Source: an uncultured Eubacteriales bacterium
GTDB lineage: Bacteria > Bacillota > Clostridia > Oscillospirales > Oscillospiraceae
DNA length: 11,962 nucleotides
NCBI GenBank assembly: GCA_902475515.1
Contig: CABSAB010000021.1
Coordinates: forward strand, 1 to 11,962
Direction of reading: 5' to 3'
The translations under genes and the position numbers were made by a program. This document shows, piece after piece, positions 5,985 through 11,962 of the stretch (position 1 is its first letter; each line of letters begins with the position of its first letter). A model generated the notes under the pieces. It had not been told where the DNA came from. It was given only the letters and a program-made list of their open reading frames with translations, and did no database searches.

Positions 5985-6013
5985 TTGTATTTTTTGACAA
6001 AATTTGATATATT
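5985..6013 (+). promoter_or_regulatory. Likely promoter of the DUF4127/SLH gene
   Basis: TTGTAT (5985-5990) and TATATT (6008-6013) are spaced by 17 bp. A perfect TTGACA also occurs at 5994-5999 but has no good -10 element at 16-18 bp. The region is clearly AT-richer than its surroundings and lies 35 bp upstream of the start codon, so a promoter here is likely even if the exact elements are uncertain. Confidence 0.5.
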
Positions 6014-6047
6014 GGTGTTTAGCAATACTACTTCAGGAGGTTTTTCC

Positions 6048-8873
6048 ATGCGCAAACGTATTTTATGTCTGGTTTTGACGCTTGCTATGGTGCTGGGGCT
6101 GCTGCCTGCGGCCGGTGCTGCGGATGGCGCTGCCCCGTCGTCGAAGGGCGCCCTGTCTGTGGTTTACATTCCCATGGACGACCGGCCTTTTAACGACTCC
6201 CGGGTCAAGGCCCTGGCGGAATCTCTGAATATCGATCTCATCATGCCCGACGCCTCCCTCTACGCCAACCGGCTGGACGGACAGGTTCAGGGGGAAGACG
6301 GCCCCACCTATCAGGCCGGAGACCGGGAGGCGCTGCTTGCCTGGCTCCGTGACCAGAATGACACCGGAAACACCTTTATCCTCTCCATGGACCAGCTGCT
6401 TTCGGGAGGGCTGATGAACTCCCGGTGCATGTCTGATTCAGACCTGACGCTGGAGCGGGAGATCATCGACACAGTGGCGGACCTTGCGCAGAAGGGCAAC
6501 ACCCTCTACATCATCGACTCTGTGATGCGCCTGACCACCTCCTGCGACTACGCAGGCTACAATCTCGATCATTATACGGCCTTTGCCGCCTACGGACGGG
6601 TGCCCCGGCCCCGGCTCACAGGCAGCAATCTGACCATTGACAATATCGTACGCTACTACCGGCTGGGCAGAAACCGCGCGACCCCGGCCATCACCCTGGC
6701 CTCCCTGACGCCGGCCCAGCGCAATCTGCTGCTGTCGCCGCTGTATGAGGAGGAAGAGCCGGAGGAGCCGGAGCCTTCTCCGTCACCGGAACCGTCTCCT
6801 TCACCGGACCCCTCCCCTTCGCCGGAGCCTTCTCCCTCGCCGGAACCCTCCCCGGAGCCTTCCAGCGAGCCTACGGAGACGCCCGATCCCACGCCCGGCG
6901 AGACACCGGACCCGGAGCCTGATCCGGACCCCACGCAGACGCCGGACCCGGCCGCATCTGAGACCCCCGATCCGGAGCCTGGCACCCCTGAGACTCCTGA
7001 TGAAACGGACCCGCCTGCTGTGGAGGCGCTGGCCTCCGCCGCACCGGCAGTGGCCGCAGCACCCACATACACAGCCCGTCCCCAGACCATTCCCATGGAC
7101 TCCGCCGCGGTGGACGCTTACCTCCGCCGGGAGGACCCCATGATCTACGCCGACAGCACCACTCTGGCCGGCGCCAATCAGGAGATGATCGAGGAGGCGG
7201 AGGATTCCGTCCTGTCCCTCTATCTTGCCACTCGGGAGCGGAAGCTGCGGCTGTCCTATGAGACCATGGACCGGCTCTGCGGCAGAAGCAATGTCCACTA
7301 TCTGCTGGGCATCGACGACTCCTCTTACGGAAACAACATCCAGACCAGCGAGATCGACCTGCTCCGGGGACTGCTGGAGGAAAAGGGCGGCTCCGATGAT
7401 CTGGTCTACAGCTCGCTGGACGGACTGGCCCAGACGGCTCTCACAAAGCTGTTCCTTTCCAAATACGCCACGGAGCACCCCCGGGTCTCTGTGACCTTCC
7501 TGGGCGATGGAGCGGAGACGGTGCAGAACTTCAACTGCGATCCCCCCAGCCAGATGACCAAGGACGCCATCACCTACTTCGGCGGCACCGTGGTCACCAG
7601 CGATCCCCAGGTGAGTGTGGTGGTCCTCACCGCCTCGAACACCGCCTATGACCGGGATCAGACCACGCTGGAGCTGTGCAGTCTCCTGAACGAAAACGAG
7701 AGCAAAAAGCTCCCTACCATCTTCATTGACCTGACCCAGAACGCCAATACGCTGCAAAACCAGATGCTCTACGACGTATGCCACCTGAGCATGCTCCTGA
7801 GCTACAGCGGCCGGCCGGAGATGCCCAACTCCATCATCATGGGCATCTGCCAGGGACTTGCCCGGTACCAGGCCCTGAAGCTCCCCGGGTATCTGACGAC
7901 GGATGCCCAGCTCAGCCATCTGAAAAATCTTACGACGGCCCTGGTGACAAAGCTTTCGTTCTCCGACAGCGCCTACACCCCCACCTATCAGGCCCTGGTC
8001 TCCCGGAAGATCAGCCCCACAAACTTTGGCGGGATCGACTATGACACCCAGGCAGAACTCAACGGCATCCTGGGCAAAGAGGTGCTGGCAGCAGCAAAGC
8101 CGCTGATGGCCAATCTCTCGTCGGGGAACTTTATCACCTCCCTGGCACCCTACACCCTGGGCGGCATCCAGACCGCCAAGGTGAACCACTGCTGGTATCC
8201 CTGGCTGCGGCAGATGGAGATCGACTGCAGCCTGACCCTCACCTATGGCCCGGCCAACAACGTGGGCACCTATTGCCCCGCTTACGTCAGCGGCATCACC
8301 TCCACGGAATTCTGCCCGGACAATCAGCTCACCCGGGACCAGGCGGTGAAGCTGGTGGTCTCGGCCATTGGCGACAATGTGGACGGGTCCAAAAAGACCT
8401 CCTTTGCCGACGTGGCTGCCTGGGCGCAGCCCTATGCGGCAGTGGCCCAGAACAAGGGCTACATCAAGGGCTATCCCGACGGCACTTTCCGGGGTGACTT
8501 CACCATCACCCGGGCGGAGTTTGCCACCATTCTTTCTAACTACCTGCGGCTGAACAAGGTGACATTGCCCACAAAGAAAAAGGCCAGCTTCTCTGATGTG
8601 GACCGGAAAAAGTCCGCCAAGGAGCTGTGGTATGTGGAAAATGTCTATATGCTGGCGGACGCCGGCGTGATCAACGGCTATCCCGACGGCACCTTCGGCC
8701 CCGAGCTGAATGTGAGCCGGGCGGAGGCTGTGGCCATGCTGAACCGCATCTTCCGGCCGGGCAGCGAGAACATCAAGGGCCTCACGGCCATCGCGCGGTT
8801 CCAGGACTGCACCACCGGATGGCAGTATCCCTATATCCAGGCGGCGGGACTGTCCTATTATCTGAAAAAATGA
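6048..8873 (+). CDS. Secreted DUF4127-type protein with Pro/Ser-rich insert and SLH domains
   Basis: The 941-residue product begins with a signal peptide (charged MRKR, hydrophobic core, likely cut after the AGA at residues 22-24). Mature sequence with IPMDDRPFNDSRV and later LLGIDDSSYGNN is what I know from the DUF4127 family, whose function is unknown. A low-complexity segment (about 233-350) of Pro, Ser, Glu and Thr interrupts it and may be a flexible or wall-spanning linker. The C-terminus carries S-layer homology units: a degenerate one around 755-775, then FADV (786) to GYPDGTF-type, then FSDV (848) to GYPDGTFGPELNVSRAEA, and a short final piece to 941. These bind secondary cell-wall polymer, so the protein is surface-attached. 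The start at 6048 is preferred over the upstream in-frame ATG 5952 because AGGAGG (6035-6040) is 7 nt away and the signal peptide begins there. It has its own promoter and terminator. Confidence 0.88.
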   Translation: MRKRILCLVLTLAMVLGLLPAAGAADGAAPSSKGALSVVYIPMDDRPFNDSRVKALAESLNIDLIMPDASLYANRLDGQVQGEDGPTYQAGDREALLAWLRDQNDTGNTFILSMDQLLSGGLMNSRCMSDSDLTLEREIIDTVADLAQKGNTLYIIDSVMRLTTSCDYAGYNLDHYTAFAAYGRVPRPRLTGSNLTIDNIVRYYRLGRNRATPAITLASLTPAQRNLLLSPLYEEEEPEEPEPSPSPEPSPSPDPSPSPEPSPSPEPSPEPSSEPTETPDPTPGETPDPEPDPDPTQTPDPAASETPDPEPGTPETPDETDPPAVEALASAAPAVAAAPTYTARPQTIPMDSAAVDAYLRREDPMIYADSTTLAGANQEMIEEAEDSVLSLYLATRERKLRLSYETMDRLCGRSNVHYLLGIDDSSYGNNIQTSEIDLLRGLLEEKGGSDDLVYSSLDGLAQTALTKLFLSKYATEHPRVSVTFLGDGAETVQNFNCDPPSQMTKDAITYFGGTVVTSDPQVSVVVLTASNTAYDRDQTTLELCSLLNENESKKLPTIFIDLTQNANTLQNQMLYDVCHLSMLLSYSGRPEMPNSIIMGICQGLARYQALKLPGYLTTDAQLSHLKNLTTALVTKLSFSDSAYTPTYQALVSRKISPTNFGGIDYDTQAELNGILGKEVLAAAKPLMANLSSGNFITSLAPYTLGGIQTAKVNHCWYPWLRQMEIDCSLTLTYGPANNVGTYCPAYVSGITSTEFCPDNQLTRDQAVKLVVSAIGDNVDGSKKTSFADVAAWAQPYAAVAQNKGYIKGYPDGTFRGDFTITRAEFATILSNYLRLNKVTLPTKKKASFSDVDRKKSAKELWYVENVYMLADAGVINGYPDGTFGPELNVSRAEAVAMLNRIFRPGSENIKGLTAIARFQDCTTGWQYPYIQAAGLSYYLKK
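6774..6845 (+). repeat. Four degenerate 18-bp tandem units coding PSPSPE/D
   Basis: Starting at codon 243 of the SLH protein, four consecutive 18-bp units each encode Pro-Ser-Pro-Ser-Pro-Glu/Asp, with synonymous differences between units. A shortened fifth unit follows, then a looser TPDP/EP-rich stretch. Such repeats may change length between strains. Confidence 0.85.
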
Positions 8874-8879
8874 GCCTTT

Positions 8880-8909
8880 GGCAGCGGAGTGACCCTCCGC
8901 TGCCTTTTT
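8880..8909 (+). terminator. Intrinsic terminator after the SLH protein gene
   Basis: A perfect 10-bp stem (GGCAGCGGAG at 8880-8889 with CTCCGCTGCC at 8895-8904), a 5-nt loop and TTTTT immediately after, followed by a second T-run, form a classic rho-independent terminator 6 nt past the stop codon. Confidence 0.95.
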
Positions 8910-8931
8910 GTGCTTTTTTTGATATTTTCCC

Positions 8932-8960
8932 TTGCAATACACCCCTATAGTGCGTATAAT
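8932..8960 (+). promoter_or_regulatory. uraA promoter
   Basis: TTGCAA (8932-8937) and a perfect TATAAT (8955-8960) are separated by 17 bp. Transcription would start near 8967, leaving a leader of only about 26 nt. There is no room for a PyrR-type attenuator in this leader. Confidence 0.85.
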
Positions 8961-8992
8961 CGACTAGGAAAATAAAAAAGGAGGAGTTTTTT

Positions 8993-10330
8993 ATGAATCA
9001 GGACGCAATCACCGACGCCCGCCAGCTTGGCACGCCGAAGATGCTGCTGCTGGGTCTGCAGCATATGTTCGCCATGTTCGGCGCAACGATCTTGGTGCCC
9101 GCCATCACGGGACTGTCCATCTCCGCAACGCTGCTGTTCGCGGGTCTGGGCACGCTGCTGTTCCACCTCATCACCGGCAGAAAGGTGCCGGCATTTTTGG
9201 GCAGTTCCTTCGCCTTCCTGGGGGCCTACGGTCTGGTGACCGCCTCCGGCGCGGAGATCCCCCTGACCTACTCCAGCTTCGGCGTGGCCTGCGCAGGCCT
9301 TCTGTATCTGGTTCTGGCGCTGCTGTTTAAGATCTTCGGCACCCAGAAGGTCATGCGGTTCTTCCCGCCCATCGTCACAGGTCCCGTGATCATCGCCATC
9401 GGCCTGACCCTGTCCCAGAGCGCTGTGGACAACTGCGGAAACAACTGGCTGGTGGCCATTGTGGCCATTCTGGTGGTGATCGTCTTTAACATCTGGGGCA
9501 AGGGTATGCTGAAGATCATCCCCATTCTGCTGGGTGTGCTGGCAAGCTACATCTTCTCTATGATCGTGGACCCCGCCTCCCGGGCTGTGCTGGTGGAGAA
9601 GGTCTCCGAAGCTGCCTGGATCGGCCTGCCGGTCCAGTGGGACAACACCGCCCTTTCGATCTTTGGAAGCGGCTTTGACGGCGGCATGCTGATCACCGCG
9701 GTCATCACCATCATGCCCATCGCCCTGGCCACCATTGTGGAACACATCGGCGATATCTGCGCCATCTCCTCCACCGTGGGACAGAACTTTGTCTCCGACC
9801 CGGGCCTCCACCGGACCCTCACCGGCGATGGCCTTGCCACCACCATTGCCGCCCTGTTCGGCGCTCCGGCCAACACCACCTATGGCGAGAACACCGGCGT
9901 GCTGGCCCTCTCGAAGGTCTATGATCCCCGGGTCATCCGTCTGGCGGCTATCTTTGCCGCGGTGCTTTCCTTCTGCCCCAAGTTTGCGGCCATCATTGCC
10001 GCCATGCCCGCTGCCACCATCGGCGGCGTGAGCCTGGTGCTTTACGGCATGATCTCCGCCGTGGGCGTTCGGAACGTGGTGGAAAACCAGGTGGACTTCA
10101 CCAAGAGCCGCAACGTGATCATTGCCGCGCTGATCCTGGTGCTGTCCATCGGCATCAAGTATTCCGCCGCGGGCGCCATCACCTTCCCGGTGGGCTCCAT
10201 CACCATCAGCCTCTCCGGCCTGGCGGTGGCCTCCATCGTGGGCATTGTGCTCAACGCGGTGCTGCCCGGCAAGGACTATGAGTTCCAGAAGGACAGCGAA
10301 GGTTCCAGTTCCGTGAATTTCAAGGTCTGA
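8993..10330 (+). CDS. uraA: Uracil permease (NCS2 family)
   Basis: This is a 445-residue inner-membrane transporter of the NCS2 (nucleobase:cation symporter-2) family, predicted to import uracil, probably with protons. The start LQHMFAMFGATILVPAITGL is diagnostic of the uracil branch. Many hydrophobic helices fit the 14-helix fold. The two substrate-site glutamates are present: Glu250 in EHIGD and Glu299 in TTYGENTGV. They are 49 residues apart, as Glu241 and Glu290 are in Escherichia coli UraA. The ATG has AAGGAGG (8978-8984) 8 nt upstream. It is a single-gene unit, with a strong promoter and terminators on both sides. No pyrimidine biosynthesis gene is adjacent, and no PyrR leader is visible. 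Intact. Confidence 0.95.
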   Translation: MNQDAITDARQLGTPKMLLLGLQHMFAMFGATILVPAITGLSISATLLFAGLGTLLFHLITGRKVPAFLGSSFAFLGAYGLVTASGAEIPLTYSSFGVACAGLLYLVLALLFKIFGTQKVMRFFPPIVTGPVIIAIGLTLSQSAVDNCGNNWLVAIVAILVVIVFNIWGKGMLKIIPILLGVLASYIFSMIVDPASRAVLVEKVSEAAWIGLPVQWDNTALSIFGSGFDGGMLITAVITIMPIALATIVEHIGDICAISSTVGQNFVSDPGLHRTLTGDGLATTIAALFGAPANTTYGENTGVLALSKVYDPRVIRLAAIFAAVLSFCPKFAAIIAAMPAATIGGVSLVLYGMISAVGVRNVVENQVDFTKSRNVIIAALILVLSIGIKYSAAGAITFPVGSITISLSGLAVASIVGIVLNAVLPGKDYEFQKDSEGSSSVNFKV

Positions 10331-10341
10331 CAAATATTGTA

Positions 10342-10372
10342 CCGCCGCCCGGAGAAAATGTCCGGGCGGCGG
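10342..10372 (+). terminator. Intrinsic terminator after uraA
   Basis: CCGCCGCCCGGA (10342-10353) pairs perfectly with TCCGGGCGGCGG (10361-10372) around a 7-nt loop; an outer A-T pair extends it to 13 bp. The tail to about 10392 is T-rich but interrupted by G and C. Confidence 0.92.
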
Positions 10373-10413
10373 TCTTGTGTTTTCGTATTTTTAACGAAAA
10401 TACAAAATTTCTG

Positions 10414-10442
10414 TTTATTTTTCAGGGCATTTGCAGTATACT
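10414..10442 (+). promoter_or_regulatory. Possible promoter of the MBOAT gene
   Basis: A good -10 element TATACT (10437-10442) lies 35 nt before the start codon in an AT-rich stretch. The best -35 candidate at 17-bp spacing, TTTATT (10414-10419), is poor. A promoter is expected here because a strong terminator precedes it. Confidence 0.45.
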
Positions 10443-10477
10443 TAGCTTGTTAAATCCAAAAAGAAAGGAACGATGGA

Positions 10478-11887
10478 ATGGGCTTCGTGGGAATGTTTTT
10501 CTTCTCGCTGCTGCTGCTTCTGGGCATTCTCTCCCAACAGCTGCTGCGCAGTCAGCGGGCCAGGAATTACGCGCTGCTTGCCACCTCGCTCCTGTTTTAT
10601 TTCTTCGGCGGGGTCATCTACATACTGCTGCTGATCCTGGAGACGATGCTCTTCTGGTACTGCGGGCTTTTGATGGCCGAGGCCAAGGGGCCGGCGCAGA
10701 AAAAAGCAATGACGGCGGGACCGGTGGTATTTTCCCTGGTACTGCTGATCCTGTTTAAGTACACAACGCCGGTTCTGGAGATGACCAGGCAGATGTTCCG
10801 GGCGCCCCAGGTGGTGCCGCAGATCGTCATGCCCCTGGGCATCTCTGTATACACGCTGAACCTGATCTCCTATTTGGTGGACGTATACCGGGGAAAGACG
10901 GAGCCGGAACAGAGCTTCGTATCCCTTTTGACCTACAGCAGCCTGATCCACATTGCTCCGGCGGGGCCTTTGGTCTATTACCGGGACATCCGCCAGCGGC
11001 TGGCCGCACGGAAGCCCCATCCCCAAAATTTCGCCGTGGGCGTGGGGGACTTTTCCCTGGGCGTCGTCAAGGTATTCCTGCTGGCCGGCGGGCTGGAGCC
11101 CCTTTGCAATCAGCTGCTGGTCCGGTCCAATCAGGGCCTCATGGAAGCGCCGGCCCTGGCCATCTGGCTGGGAGTGTTCCTGTCGGGCATCCGGGTCTAT
11201 CTGCTGCTGTCGGGCTATACGGGCATCGCCATGGGCCTGGGGCTGATGACGGGGCTGCGGTATCCGGAGAATTTTGCCTATCCGCTGCTTTCGTGCTCTG
11301 TAAAAAGCTTCTATGAAAAATGGTTTATGACCCTGTCCGCATTCCTGCGGGAGTATGTGGCGGAGCCCATCGCGGCGCTCAGCCCCAAATGCAAGACCCT
11401 GGGCATGACCGTCAGCTATGTGCTCTTTGGCTGGTGGTTCGGGGGAACGCCGAATTATCTGCTGCTGGGCGTCTTTCTGGCGGCGGCGATCCTGCTGGAG
11501 GACGGCCTCATCCGGAAAGCTCCCAAGGCTCTTCGGCGGACATTGGGCATTGTAGGCATGGCGGTGATCTTTTTCCTGATGTCCTTTGCCAGCCTGCCCC
11601 GGCTGTGGCTGGGCCTGCGGGGGCTGGTGGGGCTGAATCCGGGGGGCTTTTTCCAGAAGGCGGCCCTGCTGCCGGCCCTGCACGCACTGCCTCTGATCCT
11701 GCTCTCCATCTGCTTCTGCATGCCCCTGGGGCAGATGCTCCGGAGCTTCTGCAACGGTCATTTTCAGGAAGAGAGCGGCGTGCGGAAGGCTGCCGCGGTC
11801 TTTGAGACGATCTATCCCATCGGGCTTTTGATCCTGACGGGGGTGCTGCTGCTCACAGGCGGCACCGCAACGTTTTTGACGCTGTGA
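10478..11887 (+). CDS. MBOAT-family membrane protein lacking both conserved histidines
   Basis: This 469-residue polytopic membrane protein is built like AlgI/DltB-type MBOAT proteins, which pass acyl groups across the membrane to exported polymers. Family wording is clear: MPLGISVYTLNLISYLVDVYRGK (AlgI-like), then IHIAPAGPLVYYRDI, later SFYEKWFMTLSAFLREYV and LFGWWFGGTPNYLLLGVF. At the two places where active members carry histidine (W-H-I-S-L-S and L-W-H-G), this protein has phenylalanine: F283 and F321. It is therefore probably not a conventional O-acyltransferase. It may be a structural partner, a degenerate copy, or may use other residues. The start at 10478 follows AAAGGA (10464-10469) by 8 nt; the ATG at 10473 is out of frame. 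Another gene starts 15 nt after the stop, probably in the same operon. Membership is confident; the function is not. Confidence 0.85.
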   Translation: MGFVGMFFFSLLLLLGILSQQLLRSQRARNYALLATSLLFYFFGGVIYILLLILETMLFWYCGLLMAEAKGPAQKKAMTAGPVVFSLVLLILFKYTTPVLEMTRQMFRAPQVVPQIVMPLGISVYTLNLISYLVDVYRGKTEPEQSFVSLLTYSSLIHIAPAGPLVYYRDIRQRLAARKPHPQNFAVGVGDFSLGVVKVFLLAGGLEPLCNQLLVRSNQGLMEAPALAIWLGVFLSGIRVYLLLSGYTGIAMGLGLMTGLRYPENFAYPLLSCSVKSFYEKWFMTLSAFLREYVAEPIAALSPKCKTLGMTVSYVLFGWWFGGTPNYLLLGVFLAAAILLEDGLIRKAPKALRRTLGIVGMAVIFFLMSFASLPRLWLGLRGLVGLNPGGFFQKAALLPALHALPLILLSICFCMPLGQMLRSFCNGHFQEESGVRKAAAVFETIYPIGLLILTGVLLLTGGTATFLTL

Positions 11888-11901
11888 AAGGAGGGGCCCA
11901 T

Positions 11902-11962
11902 TTGGCAGAACAGAATGTTTCCGGCGGCAAGCTGGCACGGCTCCTGATAGCGGGCGTCCTGG
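11902..11962 (+). CDS. Start of a gene downstream of MBOAT, cut by the window edge
   Basis: A strong ribosome binding site AAAGGAGGGG (11886-11895) lies 6 nt before a TTG codon at 11902, which opens a frame reading (M)AEQNVSGGKLARLLIAGVL to the edge. Only 20 residues are visible: a short polar start and the beginning of a probable membrane helix. MBOAT genes are often followed by genes for AlgJ/AlgX or DHHW-type membrane-anchored SGNH-like proteins, and this N-terminus would fit, but that is inference from context. Confidence 0.6.
   Translation, partial: MAEQNVSGGKLARLLIAGVL

Noticed and set aside
5952..6047. 32-residue N-terminal extension of the SLH protein from ATG 5952
   Set aside because: It has no ribosome binding site, overlaps the promoter region, and would bury the signal peptide that begins at 6048.
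6774..6845. Repeated units as a CRISPR-like array
   Set aside because: The units are contiguous 18-bp codon repeats without spacers and lie in frame within a coding sequence.
6801..8942. Long open frame of 713 codons on the minus strand opposite the DUF4127/SLH gene
   Set aside because: It mirrors a high-GC coding gene, has no ribosome binding site or recognisable protein content, and is rich in His/Gly/Gln as expected for an antisense shadow.
8967..8992. PyrR-dependent attenuator upstream of uraA
   Set aside because: The predicted leader is about 26 nt, with no hairpins between promoter and start codon; the hairpin further upstream belongs to the preceding gene's terminator.
8945..10333. 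462-codon minus-strand frame opposite uraA, and a similar 498-codon frame opposite the MBOAT gene (10442-11938)
   Set aside because: The plus-strand frames encode clear transporter and MBOAT families with good starts; the minus-strand frames have the composition of antisense shadows.

Overview
The window is a 12 kb, GC-rich piece of a bacterial chromosome. The gene families, strong AGGAGG-type ribosome binding sites, Bacillus-type parS sites and an SLH-domain surface protein point to a Gram-positive Clostridia-type organism. The Oscillospiraceae group is my best guess, but that is inference from composition and gene style, not a search. Chromosomal parABS together with rlmH suggests a position near the replication origin; no DnaA-box cluster is visible here.

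Layout: (1) 1-374, minus strand: the 5' part of a CoA-transferase / acetyl-CoA hydrolase family gene. (2) 375-680: a divergent intergenic region with two perfect parS sites, two opposed sigma-A-type promoters and one arm of a 34-bp perfect inverted repeat. (3) 681-2330: parA-parB. (4) 2377-2417: a terminator with a competing hairpin, then serS. (5) 3833-4222: mscL, broken by an internal stop. (6) 4224-5945: an unrecognised membrane-anchored protein, a shikimate kinase-type P-loop kinase and rlmH, closely spaced. (7) 6048-8873: a secreted DUF4127-type protein with a Pro/Ser-rich insert and C-terminal SLH domains, with its own promoter and terminator. (8) 8993-10330: a uracil permease with a promoter and a strong terminator. 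(9) 10478-11887: an MBOAT-family membrane protein that lacks both hallmark histidines, followed by the first codons of another gene starting at TTG. Every gene after the first lies on the plus strand.

Most of the window is ordinary chromosomal housekeeping. The most unusual signal is a pair of similar rearrangements about 3.6 kb apart. In each, a 32-34 bp stretch of coding sequence reappears as a perfect inverted copy 131-189 bp away. In mscL the inverted copy has replaced the second half of the first membrane helix without changing the length, and it creates a TAG stop. This looks like short template-switch mutation, although an assembly or library artefact must be excluded first. Secondary points are the MBOAT protein with His-to-Phe changes at both hallmark positions, the shikimate kinase-like protein without the usual shikimate-binding arginine, and a three-arm alternative hairpin before serS. 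I see no convincing new multi-gene system.
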